A DNA stretch of 64,000 nt from Peribacillus sp. FSL P2-0133 (lineage in GTDB: Bacteria > Bacillota > Bacilli > Bacillales > DSM-1321): positions 4,648,001 to 4,712,000 of the forward strand of contig NZ_CP150254.1 in NCBI RefSeq assembly GCF_037975445.1. Direction: 5' to 3'. Below are positions 36,596 through 45,184 of the stretch, in pieces. The notes below the pieces were generated by a model. The model did not search any database. It had not been told where the DNA came from and saw only the letters and a program-made list of their open reading frames with translations. The number at the start of each line of letters is the position of its first letter. The stretch's first letter is position 1. The position numbers and the translations under genes are program-made.

Positions 36596-36758
36596 TTTAT
36601 TTAGGCCTAAAGCTTCGCTAGTCCTGCCTTTCATAATAGCCGCAACACCACATCAACAGTTGATTCGTCGTTTCGATGATATGTGATTCATATTGTCTTG
36701 ACTTAATTTTGTTTGTTAGATAATGTTTAGAATAAAACTTTTTGCAGGAGAATTTATA

Positions 36759-37016
36759 ATGAAAAAATATAAAGCATGTCAGAGTTGTGGAATGCCACTA
36801 TCTAAGGATGAATTAGGTGGAGGAACTGAAAAAGATGGTAGTAAAAGTACTAAATATTGCAGCCATTGTTATATAAATGGTGAATTCACTCAAAATATTA
36901 CTGCGATAGAAATGCAAAAATTTGTTCAAAATCATATGATGGAAAATATGAAAATGCCCAAGTTTATTGCTAAGTTTTTTAGTAGAGGCATCCCGAAGTT
37001 AGAGCGATGGAAATAA
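36759..37016 (+). CDS. Small zinc-ribbon protein
   Basis: About 85 residues. It starts MKKYKACQSCGMPL and continues to YCSHCYINGEF, two CxxC pairs forming a zinc ribbon of the putative zinc-ribbon family common in Firmicutes and Archaea. The C-terminal half is helical and basic. The start at ATG 36759 is preceded by GCAGGAGAA. Function unknown. Confidence 0.8.
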   Translation: MKKYKACQSCGMPLSKDELGGGTEKDGSKSTKYCSHCYINGEFTQNITAIEMQKFVQNHMMENMKMPKFIAKFFSRGIPKLERWK

Positions 37017-37033
37017 TCAACTATTAGAAAACG

Positions 37034-37082
37034 AAGAAACAAAAAGACAAATCCATATAAACGGATTTGTCTTTTTGTTTCT
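37034..37082 (+). terminator. Terminator
   Basis: Long stem (AAACAAAAAGACAAATCC and complement) ending in T-rich sequence, 20 bases after the zinc-ribbon gene. The complement also serves the minus direction. Confidence 0.85.
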
Positions 37083-37147
37083 TCCATTGAAAAATATGAA
37101 AATGTTTTTGTGAATTTTCAATCTATTACACTTGTGTTTCTGGTTTA

Positions 37148-38068
37148 TTATTTCATCATCTGTCTTGCTTCCATAAACAGCACTTGGATAAACTTTTTCA
37201 TGTTATTACGGCTCTGGCTGCTTACTTTTTTGCTTTTGTCTTCTAGCTCCAGCATTTTTTTGCGGACTTCCGAGAAATCAAAAAATGTGGATGAATAGGC
37301 TTCGAATTTTGGATTCATATAATCCGTCAATCCTAATGAAGCGATATGGATGAGGGCCTGGTTAAGAGCGCGGCGGACACGCTGCTCAGAGGCTTTCATT
37401 TCTTTCTGGATTTCGGTCTCTTTCGCTTGATCTCCCAGCTTTTCAGCAGCAATCCCAGCAAAAATTTCCTTTAAATATGGAAACGTGTAGGCGGAGCCGA
37501 GTCTTTTCTTTTCACTTTGAAGGAATCCTAAAATGTTTAGTAAATCCTCGCTTCCCCCTTCGCCAATCATACCTAAATCGGAAATTAAGGAACGTCCGGC
37601 TTCCATAATATTTTTTGTATGGGAGGAGGACACTTTCGAAGACTTCGGGCGGCCCGTAAACACGTTCAACGATTTTTGAATGCCCTGGATCGATTGATCC
37701 ACCAGTATTCGCTCGTTCACTTTGTTTAATATGCATGAAATTTCAACTTGGTTCAGCGGTTTTATAATGTAGTATTCCGCCCCTAATCTATACGCCTCTC
37801 CAATCAGTTCTTTCGATTCCACTTGCGAAATCATCACAAACCTTCCTTGAAATCCATCAGCAAGAGCCCTGATCGTTTCAATTCCGTCCCTAATTGGCAT
37901 GAGCAAATCGATTAGGACAATGTCTGCCTTTTTAAAAGACAGTACGCCATTATTCACTAACGATCCGTCTTCTGCTTCTCCCACAACTTTGCCTAAATCC
38001 TCATCTTCAATCATCTCTGTCAGCATTCCTCGAATGGCAGGATCGTCATCTATAATGAAATAATTCAT
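37148..38068 (-). CDS. glnL: Response regulator, GlnL/YcbB type
   Basis: Protein of 306 residues. Receiver domain at 1-120: acidic pocket DDDP (7-9), phospho-acceptor in ADIVLIDLLMP, and K in YYIIKPLN. The C-terminal part from about 150 (SDLGMIGEGGSEDLLNILGF, then YLKEIFAGIAAEK, then RRALNQALIHIASLGLTDYM) is the YcbB DNA-binding domain of GlnL. In B. subtilis GlnK/GlnL activates glutaminase and glutamine transport genes. Overlaps the kinase gene as ATGA. The likely target here is the divergent symporter gene. Confidence 0.8.
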   Translation of the reverse strand: MNYFIIDDDPAIRGMLTEMIEDEDLGKVVGEAEDGSLVNNGVLSFKKADIVLIDLLMPIRDGIETIRALADGFQGRFVMISQVESKELIGEAYRLGAEYYIIKPLNQVEISCILNKVNERILVDQSIQGIQKSLNVFTGRPKSSKVSSSHTKNIMEAGRSLISDLGMIGEGGSEDLLNILGFLQSEKKRLGSAYTFPYLKEIFAGIAAEKLGDQAKETEIQKEMKASEQRVRRALNQALIHIASLGLTDYMNPKFEAYSSTFFDFSEVRKKMLELEDKSKKVSSQSRNNMKKFIQVLFMEARQMMK

Positions 38069-39339
38069 CTCGTTAACCCTTTCTCCATAATCGCATCAAT
38101 CGGAAGTTCTACGATGAATACGGTTTCTTTATAGTTATCCATTAACCTGATTTGTCCTCCAAATCTTTCAACAGTTTGTTTCACATACGATAACCCGATT
38201 CCTGTCGAAGGGTTTCCAGCCTCATCGAATTTCTTTGTGTATCCTGCTGTAAAAATGACTTCCTTCTGCTTCGGTGCAATGCCGGGGCCATTGTCACTGA
38301 TGCAAAACTCCGCGAATTGATCTTTTCTTTTCACATGCAGTGATACGTATCCCTCTTCTTTGATAGCTTCCACTGCATTGGCCAATAAATTATTTATTAA
38401 TGATAATACCATATATACATGGTAGGGCGGATGGTCACCATCTATATGCAAGGAAAATGAAATATCTTTGCGAAGGGACTCAGCATATCGTCTATTGGAC
38501 ACGATCATGATGTTACCAAGCTCTTCGATATTCATGTATTCCTGCAGGTTTTCGGAAGACATGAGTTCCGACAGCCCCGCATAAATCCGCTGGTTATCTT
38601 TTTTGATTTCATGCACGAGACCAGCAATCTGCAACGCCGTTTGCGCATCACTTCCATTAGTCCCCTCTGATTTTAATCGACGGTAAAAGTCATAACAAGT
38701 GCGGGTGATTTCTTCCGCATTTTGCATCGTTTTCTTCAGTTGAACCGATTCTTCATACAAACTTGAAATGAAAAGCAACATTTGTTCCTTTTGCATGCGC
38801 TGCTCCGCTTCTGCGAATTTTGCTTCTCTCAGCTTTAATATATTAAAAAAGCCGAGAACGAAAAAGCTTCGAATAAAGGCGATTAAAACGAGTTGGTCAA
38901 TGGCTAGCAAGGGTGTGTCCTGATTCGCCAAGAAGGAACGGATTGCCATTTCGGATACACTTGCAAAAAGCTCGATCAATACCCCTAAAAGCCCGATCAT
39001 TAAAGGCTGATCGTGGCGTTCGTTCAATTTAGTCTTATGAAATGCGAACGCGTAGATGAAATAATAGAAAAAGGCGGGAAAATGAAGATACATCGCTTCC
39101 TCAACAGATATGTCCCGTATTCCGACAGCCAGTGAAAAACGAAAAACAAACACACTCATCCCCGTTAAAATGCCTGCAATAATCGGGTGGATCCCCCTCC
39201 CCCATAGCAAAAACAAGAAAAAGACGGGAGTTCCCAAACTGACTCTGAATGTACCATCGAATGGATAAAACTTGAATTCACCCGCAAGAGGCACCGCAAT
39301 CATAATCAATAATAATATCCTTATACTCTTTTTCAACAC
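38065..39339 (-). CDS. glnK: Sensor histidine kinase, GlnK/YcbA type
   Basis: Protein of 424 residues with about six N-terminal membrane helices, a short coiled linker (about 185-205), a degenerate HisKA region (LVHEIKKDNQRIYAGL, with H as acceptor), and a HATPase domain with LANAVEAIKEEG, DNGPGI and STGIGLSYVK. Sensor and linker fit the kinases that pair with YcbB-type regulators, some of which respond to glutamine and some (DctS/MalK-like) to dicarboxylates. The divergent symporter suggests an anionic amino acid or dicarboxylate signal. Confidence 0.78.
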   Translation of the reverse strand: MLKKSIRILLLIMIAVPLAGEFKFYPFDGTFRVSLGTPVFFLFLLWGRGIHPIIAGILTGMSVFVFRFSLAVGIRDISVEEAMYLHFPAFFYYFIYAFAFHKTKLNERHDQPLMIGLLGVLIELFASVSEMAIRSFLANQDTPLLAIDQLVLIAFIRSFFVLGFFNILKLREAKFAEAEQRMQKEQMLLFISSLYEESVQLKKTMQNAEEITRTCYDFYRRLKSEGTNGSDAQTALQIAGLVHEIKKDNQRIYAGLSELMSSENLQEYMNIEELGNIMIVSNRRYAESLRKDISFSLHIDGDHPPYHVYMVLSLINNLLANAVEAIKEEGYVSLHVKRKDQFAEFCISDNGPGIAPKQKEVIFTAGYTKKFDEAGNPSTGIGLSYVKQTVERFGGQIRLMDNYKETVFIVELPIDAIMEKGLTR

Positions 39340-39440
39340 GGTCCCTCCCCAGTCACTTTATAAAAACATAACACATGAAATGGTAAAAAAGAGAGAGGGG
39401 TTTTAACTGAAATTTTTATTTTTTCTATCACTTGTAAATA

Positions 39441-39470
39441 TCAGTAGGTTTCAGTAGGTTCCGGTAGGAT
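39441..39470 (+). promoter_or_regulatory. Three 10-base direct repeats, putative regulator binding site
   Basis: TCAGTAGGTT, TCAGTAGGTT and CCGGTAGGAT lie head to tail with exact helical phasing, about 62 bases ahead of the symporter start. This is the expected layout for cooperative binding of a YcbB-type response regulator on one face of the DNA. Confidence 0.7.
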
Positions 39471-39532
39471 GATCTTAAACTTAAAATAATCTAAAAAATG
39501 AAAGCGTTAACAAAATGATAGGAGGAATTAAA

Positions 39533-40804
39533 ATGAAAAAGTTTGGCTTAGCTACTCAAATTTTTATTGCACTTGTCCTAGGTATCGTTGTCGGTGCTTT
39601 ATTCCATGGTAATGAAACAGCCATGGCCATTATGGTACCTATCGGCGATATTTTCATTCATTTAATTAAAATGATTGTCATCCCGATCGTCATGGCTGCA
39701 TTAGTGGTCTCAATAGCGGGAGTCGGCGATATTAAAAAACTAGGAAAATTAGGCGGGAAGACCCTTCTGTATTTCGAGATTGTCACCACGATTGCCATTG
39801 TTATTGGATTACTGGCGGCAAACTTGTTCCATCCGGGGACTGGTTTAGATACAAGCAGTCTTGAAAAAAGTGATATTTCAAAATATGAAGAAACAACAAA
39901 GACGGCTGGAAGCAGTGGCTTTGGTGAAACAATTTCACATATTGTTCCTCAAAATGTATTTGAATCAATGGCTCAAGCGGATTTATTACCGATTATCTTC
40001 TTTTCTGTTTTATTCGGCTTAGGTGTGGCTGCGATAGGCGAAAAAGGAAAGCCTATTCTTGGATTCTTTGAAGGTGTGTTGGAAGTTATGTTTTGGGTGA
40101 CGAATCTAGTCATGAAATTTGCCCCTTTTGGTGTGTTTGCACTCATTGGTGTAACTGTTGCCAAATTTGGTATCGAAACATTAATTCCTTTAGGGAACCT
40201 GGTAGTTGCTGTTTATGTGACGATGATATTCTTCGTGTTCGTCATTCTTGGAATTATAGCGAAAATGTCTGGGACAAGCATTTTTGTTATCCTGAAAGTG
40301 TTAAAGGATGAACTGATTTTGGCCTTTACAACAGCAAGTTCAGAGTCGGTATTACCAAGGCTTATGGACAAAATGGAGAGGTTTGGCTGCCCGAAATCCA
40401 TTACTTCTTTTGTAATTCCAACAGGCTATACGTTTAATCTAGACGGCTCATCGATTTACCAAGCACTTGCTTCACTTTTCGTGGCACAAATGTATGGTAT
40501 TGATCTATCCATTACACAACAGATTACTTTATTACTAGTATTGATGTTAACGTCAAAAGGAATGGCTGGCGTTCCGGGGGCGTCATTCGTTGTTGTTTTA
40601 ACAACACTTGGTTCAATGGGACTGCCGTTGGAAGGTGTTGCGTTCATTGCCGGTATCGACCGAATTTTGGATATGGGAAGATCAGCGGTTAATGTCGTGG
40701 GGAACTCATTGGCGGCGATTGTCATGTCGAAGTGGGAAGGCGAATTTGACCAGGATAAAGCAAACCATTACGTTGATTCCAATAAACAATCAGACGTAGC
40801 ATAA
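39533..40804 (+). CDS. Glutamate/dicarboxylate:cation symporter (DAACS family)
   Basis: About 423 residues. Family signatures are the serine-rich re-entrant loop FTTASSESVLPRLMDKM, the NLDGSSIYQ helix 7 motif, and GVPGASFVVVL with AGIDRILDMGRSAVNVVGNS in helix 8, which bind substrate carboxylates and sodium or protons. Homologues include GltP, GltT and DctP. The start at ATG 39533 has AGGAGGAAT ahead. It is divergent from the two-component genes and preceded by the three direct repeats, so it is probably their target. Confidence 0.88.
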   Translation: MKKFGLATQIFIALVLGIVVGALFHGNETAMAIMVPIGDIFIHLIKMIVIPIVMAALVVSIAGVGDIKKLGKLGGKTLLYFEIVTTIAIVIGLLAANLFHPGTGLDTSSLEKSDISKYEETTKTAGSSGFGETISHIVPQNVFESMAQADLLPIIFFSVLFGLGVAAIGEKGKPILGFFEGVLEVMFWVTNLVMKFAPFGVFALIGVTVAKFGIETLIPLGNLVVAVYVTMIFFVFVILGIIAKMSGTSIFVILKVLKDELILAFTTASSESVLPRLMDKMERFGCPKSITSFVIPTGYTFNLDGSSIYQALASLFVAQMYGIDLSITQQITLLLVLMLTSKGMAGVPGASFVVVLTTLGSMGLPLEGVAFIAGIDRILDMGRSAVNVVGNSLAAIVMSKWEGEFDQDKANHYVDSNKQSDVA

Positions 40805-40846
40805 ACTATATCCATATAAATCAGAAAGATTTCATAGGATCATACC

Positions 40847-40990
40847 CTCCTTTATAGAGAGGTTTCTAATTTTAAAACAAAGGTGGTTGGAACGGGCGTT
40901 CGAGACTCCTGTGGGAATAGTGCGTCCAAGGGAGACCCCGCGGAAAGCGAGTGCCTGGAGCGGAAATCTATAGTAACAAGTTTGTCTACA
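40847..40990. repeat. Interspersed GC-rich repeat, short form, copy 1
   Basis: Starts CCCTCCTTTATAG and includes TTCGAGACTCCTGTGGGAAT, GGGAGACCCCGCGGAAAGC and GAGTGCCTGGAGCGGAAAT, then AGTAACAAG. Lacks the middle part of the element at 27.8 kb. It lies directly ahead of a second copy. Confidence 0.75.
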
Positions 40991-40995
40991 GCCTG

Positions 40996-41150
40996 AAGCC
41001 CTCCTTTATAGTGAGGGCTTCTAATTTTAAAACAAATCTGATTGGAACAGGTGTTCGAGACTCCTGCGGGAATAGTGCGTCCAAAGGAGACCCCGCGGAA
41101 AGCGAGTTCCTGGAGTGGAAATCTATAGTAACAAGTTCGTCTACAGCTTG
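40996..41150. repeat. Interspersed GC-rich repeat, short form, copy 2
   Basis: Near-identical to 40847-40990 including the flanking CCCTCCTTTATAGTGAG and TCTATAGTAACAAGT, so the pair is a tandem duplication of about 150 bases. The ORFs through these copies are not genes. Confidence 0.75.
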
Positions 41151-41225
41151 AAGCCCTCCTTTATAGTGAGAGCTTGTTTGTTTTGCAGAAGATGTAAAAG
41201 TATTGAATAATCCGGAACTAAAAAA

Positions 41226-41251
41226 TGGATAGCCCCAAATAAGGCTATCCA
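41226..41251 (-). terminator. Terminator
   Basis: TGGATAGCC / GGCTATCCA stem followed by TTTTTTAG on the minus strand, 29 bases after the dehydrogenase stop. Confidence 0.85.
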
Positions 41252-41279
41252 TCTTAATTTATAAAAGCTGTTTAAGAAA

Positions 41280-42260
41280 TCACTTCACCTTTACGCCAGC
41301 TTTAATCAAGGTAGGCGGAGTTTCTCCCTGTAATCCGGCTACAAGGTTGGTTGCTGCCAGCATCGCCATTTTCAGGCGGGTTTCATATGTTGCTGAACCG
41401 ATATGAGGCAAAGTGACGACATTCTTCATGGAAAGCAATGGATTGTCTTCCTGGACGGGCTCTTGTACAAAGACATCCAGTCCTGCCGCGTGAATTTCAC
41501 CGTTTTTAAGCGCAGTGATCAAGGCTTCTTCATCCACTGTTTTCCCTCTTGAACAATTGATGAAGATGGCAGTCTCTTTCATGAGCTTGAATTCTTTTTC
41601 CCCCATCATCTTTTCAGTTTGGGGAGTCAGCGGTGTCATCAAGCAGACAAAATCAGATTGCTTTAAGAGATCTTCCAGAGAACAGTATGTAGCTCCATAC
41701 TTTTGTTCTGCTTCTTCGTTTCTAGATCTGTTGTGATATAGGATGTTCATATCGAACCCAAAACGGGCCCTTTTTGAAACGGCAGAGCCTATTCCGCCCA
41801 TCCCGATAATCCCTAATACTTTATGATGGACGTCCAACCCAAATGATTTTTCTCCGATATTCGATGTCCATTGCCCTGACTTTACCATTTGATCCATCTC
41901 CGGCATTCTTCTCGCTGTGGACAGCATCAAGCCCATAATCGTATCTGCGACTGTTTCATTTAATACCTCGGGAGTGTTCGTGGCAAGGATTCCTCGATTG
42001 GATAACTCGGTTATATCCAAATTGTCGTAACCAACTGATGAGTTACAGACGATTTTTAATTGCGGTGCTTGGTCCAGTAAAGTTTTATCCACTTTTAATC
42101 CTGAACCTAATATACCTTGTGCGTTCTTCAGCCCTTGAAGAAATTCAGGGTAATTTTGTGAGTCAAGACCTTCAAAATAAACGACATCACAAGTCTCTCG
42201 AACATAATCCAACACTTCTTGATCCACTTTCTTATAGATGATTACTTTCGGTTTCATCAT
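41280..42260 (-). CDS. D-isomer-specific 2-hydroxyacid dehydrogenase
   Basis: About 326 residues. NAD(P)-binding motif GIIGMGGIGSAVSKRARFG (about 145-163), catalytic arginine in FINCSRGKTVDEEAL, glutamate in DVFVQEPVQ and histidine in LPHIGSATYETR. It resembles glyoxylate/hydroxypyruvate and 2-ketogluconate reductases. Two tandem ATG codons (42260 and 42257) follow GTGAGGG; either may be used. It lies 92 bases after the NRAMP-like gene on the same strand and is probably co-transcribed, so the substrate may be what that carrier moves. Confidence 0.85.
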   Translation of the reverse strand: MMKPKVIIYKKVDQEVLDYVRETCDVVYFEGLDSQNYPEFLQGLKNAQGILGSGLKVDKTLLDQAPQLKIVCNSSVGYDNLDITELSNRGILATNTPEVLNETVADTIMGLMLSTARRMPEMDQMVKSGQWTSNIGEKSFGLDVHHKVLGIIGMGGIGSAVSKRARFGFDMNILYHNRSRNEEAEQKYGATYCSLEDLLKQSDFVCLMTPLTPQTEKMMGEKEFKLMKETAIFINCSRGKTVDEEALITALKNGEIHAAGLDVFVQEPVQEDNPLLSMKNVVTLPHIGSATYETRLKMAMLAATNLVAGLQGETPPTLIKAGVKVK

Positions 42261-42352
42261 TGATACCCTCACTTCCAATAAAGTAGGACCCCACCGGGAT
42301 CAAATGCAGACACATGTATTTTGAAATACCTCTATCTATAATCTACCATTAT

Positions 42353-43675
42353 TTAAAAAAAGGTTGTAGCTAATTGAATGGCGGACCAAACTGCTAAAAT
42401 GGAAGCTAAAGATAGAATGATATTTTCGAACCAATTGTTTTTATATTTTCCCATCAAACTTTTTTTATTTGATAGCACCAGCATCCCAATAGCGATAATA
42501 GGAAAACCGATGATGTTTATTGCATTTACGCCAATTGTCAATGCGATGAAACCAGGCATGCCGGGAATGGACCAAATGATTGGGGTAACCAATACAAAAA
42601 TCATAACCCATTTATACATTGGATCTTTTTCATATTTGCCATTGTACTTTTCGCGACGATCCTTATTTATTACGTAAAAGGCATCTACTATCAATCTAGG
42701 AAAACCAGTTGACTTGCCTACTACACTCGCGAACAATACGCCAAATACACCAAGATAGAAAATGTACCAGCCAAATTGGCCTAACGACATTTGTAATGCC
42801 ATTGCCAAGTCATCAATCGTTTCCACATGAATTCCATTCGGTTTTAAAATTTCTGCCCCGACAACCCAAATGGCCAAATTAATCACGATGCAAACCGCGA
42901 TGGCAAACAGCAAATCATTTCTTTGAACCTTTACATGACTCGGTTTCGTCCAGCCCTTTTCCTTCATGAAATATGGATGAACAAAGTTCGAAATCGATCC
43001 TGCCACTGCACCGATAATTGAAATCGCTACCAATAATGCTCCATGAACGCCAGTATCACTTGGAATGCTAAAACCAACAGTTCCCTTAATGATTTGCCCC
43101 ACATCCGGTGTTGCTTGAATGGCCAGGAACAAGAAGGCAATGGTCAATAATGCCAAAAGCACTTTCATTACACTTTCAATTCTATTATAAATATTTCTGC
43201 CAATAAGCATAAAAACTAATCCTACAACTACCATTGAAGCTAAGAATGGCTGATTAACATGGAATAGGGTCGATAAAACCTCTCCCGCTCCCTTAATCAT
43301 ATATGCATTAAAAAGATGACCCATTATTAATGCATAACCAAACATGAAGTAACCGAAGAATGGGTGAATACGTCCATATCCTTCAAGTATGGTTAACCCC
43401 TCTGTGTTACAGAGCTGGAACCTGGCAATAACATTAACGATAAGAAAACGAAGGATTAATGACAGAGCTAAAATCCACATTAAGCTATATCCATAATCTG
43501 CCCCGGCAACCGATGAAGTCACCAGATCTCCGGCTCCAAGCCACGTTAACACGGCAAGAATCCCCGGACCATAAGATGTTTTAAACTTCGTGATGAAATT
43601 TGTCTTTTTACTAACGACCTCCGGAACAATCACAGTAGATTCAGCAAGGTTTGATTGATTTTTCAAGTTATTCAC
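42353..43675 (-). CDS. NRAMP-fold transporter lacking canonical metal motif
   Basis: About 440 residues with eleven predicted helices. Helix 1 reads YGPGILAVLTWLGAGDLVTS, where classical NRAMP carriers have GPGF followed by DPGN; the aspartate and asparagine that bind manganese are replaced (GAGD). Helix 6 has AGSISNFVHPYFMKEKG where a MPH metal motif is expected. It is therefore NRAMP-related but probably not a standard Mn2+/Fe2+ importer. It could move magnesium or an organic substrate. GTG 43675 or TTG 43666 is the start; GGAGTGA lies between. It is upstream of, and probably in operon with, the 2-hydroxyacid dehydrogenase. Confidence 0.75.
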   Translation of the reverse strand: MNNLKNQSNLAESTVIVPEVVSKKTNFITKFKTSYGPGILAVLTWLGAGDLVTSSVAGADYGYSLMWILALSLILRFLIVNVIARFQLCNTEGLTILEGYGRIHPFFGYFMFGYALIMGHLFNAYMIKGAGEVLSTLFHVNQPFLASMVVVGLVFMLIGRNIYNRIESVMKVLLALLTIAFLFLAIQATPDVGQIIKGTVGFSIPSDTGVHGALLVAISIIGAVAGSISNFVHPYFMKEKGWTKPSHVKVQRNDLLFAIAVCIVINLAIWVVGAEILKPNGIHVETIDDLAMALQMSLGQFGWYIFYLGVFGVLFASVVGKSTGFPRLIVDAFYVINKDRREKYNGKYEKDPMYKWVMIFVLVTPIIWSIPGMPGFIALTIGVNAINIIGFPIIAIGMLVLSNKKSLMGKYKNNWFENIILSLASILAVWSAIQLATTFF

Positions 43676-43769
43676 TCCATTCCAACGAGTAATGTATTCG
43701 CTTTCATTTTTTCTAAAGCATTGATACTTTGATATCTCTAGACATACAGATATTGAAATTATGACAAGA

Positions 43770-43797
43770 CTTTATGACATTTTCGAATGTCATAAAG
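43770..43797. promoter_or_regulatory. 28-base perfect inverted repeat ahead of NRAMP-like gene
   Basis: CTTTATGACATT, TTCG, AATGTCATAAAG. The 12-base arms match perfectly. It lies about 95 bases upstream of the transporter start, a usual operator distance, and has no T-run to suggest a terminator. The remaining 43676-44126 gap has no other supported feature. Confidence 0.65.
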
Positions 43798-44126
43798 TGT
43801 ACGCTGCAGTATGTTGTCGTGCTTCATGTTGAAGTGAATCAGCTCGTAAAAAAAGCTCCCCTTCCATTTAATTGAATGTTTTGACTATTTACATTGAAAT
43901 TGTAAGACAATTTAAAATGTAAGTCAATAATAATATTTATAAGTTTTTTTAATATCCTTTCATAAAAAAACCCTTTTGGCCCTTCGTACTTGATGACAAT
44001 TCAAGAGAATTGGCGTTGTTGCGGATTAGAAAAGACAGGATTCGTTACTATATGGATAAGGGATTAGTACAGCGCGCGAATAGATTAATGCCATCAGCGG
44101 ATAATATAAGCGAAGGAGTGAAATGT

Positions 44127-44438
44127 ATGCCACAAGATAATAACAATGATCCATTTAATAATGCCGGGAACCTTGATAGAGACCCAACTAATAATCCTAC
44201 TAATAATAATGACGACAACGATACAATTGACAGACCTGTAATGATTGATGATAGTTTGAACCCCGGATTTCAAAGAGAAGAACGTCCTAGGCCTAATGGT
44301 AATATCCCAACAATAGAGGGAGTTGCAAACATTAAAGAGCGTTTTCCTTCGGAACATGAGAGACTTATGAGCAGAATCAATCTTGGTGATGCACTTATAA
44401 ATCGAGAAAATACACATACTGGACGGTTTGAAAGATAA
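44127..44438 (+). CDS. Small Asn/Asp-rich protein, unknown
   Basis: About 103 residues beginning MPQDNNNDPFNNAGNLDRD, with a low-complexity Asn/Asp stretch (about 2-40), then a more ordered part (TIEGVANIKERFPSEHERLM). The start at ATG 44127 has GAAGGAGTGAAATGT ahead, so the upstream extension of the frame is not used. It has no signal peptide. Composition resembles small proteins of the spore or cell surface, but no family is recognised. Confidence 0.65.
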   Translation: MPQDNNNDPFNNAGNLDRDPTNNPTNNNDDNDTIDRPVMIDDSLNPGFQREERPRPNGNIPTIEGVANIKERFPSEHERLMSRINLGDALINRENTHTGRFER

Positions 44439-44481
44439 AAAAGATGTCTTAAATTGGGTTAGTGGAAGATTAACCGCGAGA

Positions 44482-44516
44482 AAAAAGCTAAAGACCTGAA
44501 TAGGCTTTAGCTTTTT
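44482..44516 (+). terminator. Terminator
   Basis: AAAAAGCTAAAG / CTTTAGCTTTTT stem, 44 bases after the Asn/Asp-rich gene. Confidence 0.85.
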
Positions 44517-44540
44517 ATTAATTTTTCGAATAAAAGCATA

Positions 44541-44648
44541 AAAAAGACCGCTGGTACCAATACACCAAACGGTCATGCTATAGAAGGTTCCCCGGTAATT
44601 CGGAGACTACTCCACCATTTGCTACCAGGATCGAGGTGGGGCATTTTT
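44541..44648 (+). ncRNA. Possible structured RNA
   Basis: Three hairpins in a row: ACCGCTGGT / ACCAAACGGT (about 44550-44575), CCGGTAATTCGG (about 44591-44605), and CTCCACC / GGTGGGG (about 44609-44640) followed by CATTTTTA. This could be a short RNA with its own terminator. It also contains a minus-strand hairpin with T-run. Class unknown. Confidence 0.3.
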
Positions 44649-44705
44649 ATGGAGAATTGGATTATTTTTCTACAACCATTTATGTAAAGCAGCAATCTTA
44701 ATAAA

Positions 44706-44731
44706 AAGAGACCTCTTTTAAAAGGTCTCTT
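44706..44731 (-). terminator. Terminator
   Basis: AAGAGACCT / AGGTCTCTT stem followed by TTTTTA on the minus strand, just after the Excalibur gene. Confidence 0.85.
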
Positions 44732-44741
44732 AGAATAATCC

Positions 44742-45011
44742 TTATTTTTCACAAGCGATCAAATCTTTGTCACGATCGCTTTTTTTATTGGCATCATATA
44801 GCGCCTTTGAAACGTGAGGTTTGTATTTCGTTTTTCCTCCTTTATTTTTAACGGAAGATGTACGAGCTACGCCTCCTTTGTAGTCTTTATTCAATGCTGT
44901 ACAGTTTTTATACGTCTTCACCTTTGTTTTGGCACCGGCAACATCATTCGCGCCAAACGAGAGACCTAAAACTAGTCCAAAAGATAGTAAAATAGCAAAT
45001 AGTCGTTTCAA
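44742..45011 (-). CDS. Secreted Excalibur-domain protein
   Basis: Protein of 89 residues. A Sec signal peptide (about 1-26, ending DVAGA) is followed by a small domain with YKNCTALNKDYKGGVAR and the calcium-loop-like end KSDRDKDLIACEK. Cysteines frame the Excalibur pattern (NCTALNxxYxxG ... DxDxDxxACE). It is released or wall-associated. Such domains often occur in extracellular nucleases and surface proteins; here it stands alone. Confidence 0.85.
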   Translation of the reverse strand: MKRLFAILLSFGLVLGLSFGANDVAGAKTKVKTYKNCTALNKDYKGGVARTSSVKNKGGKTKYKPHVSKALYDANKKSDRDKDLIACEK

Positions 45012-45184
45012 AATATGTACTTCCTTTCCTAAAAATTAACTTTTTACTAATCATAATGTATCATTCCATTTTTTACAATAACTATATTTCCATATTTAGA
45101 GTTTTTTTTAATAAAAACCGCTCTCACTTGATCTACTCCTAAGAAAAGACCCCCAATTCGGCGGTCTTCCTCTCATTGATTTAA

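Noticed and set aside
40951..41252. Open frames of 66 and 88 codons on both strands
   Set aside because: They result from the tandem copies of the GC-rich repeat.
44094..44576. Minus-strand frame of 160 codons opposite the Asn/Asp-rich gene
   Set aside because: It is the shadow of a gene with a good ribosome site, and it crosses two terminator hairpins.
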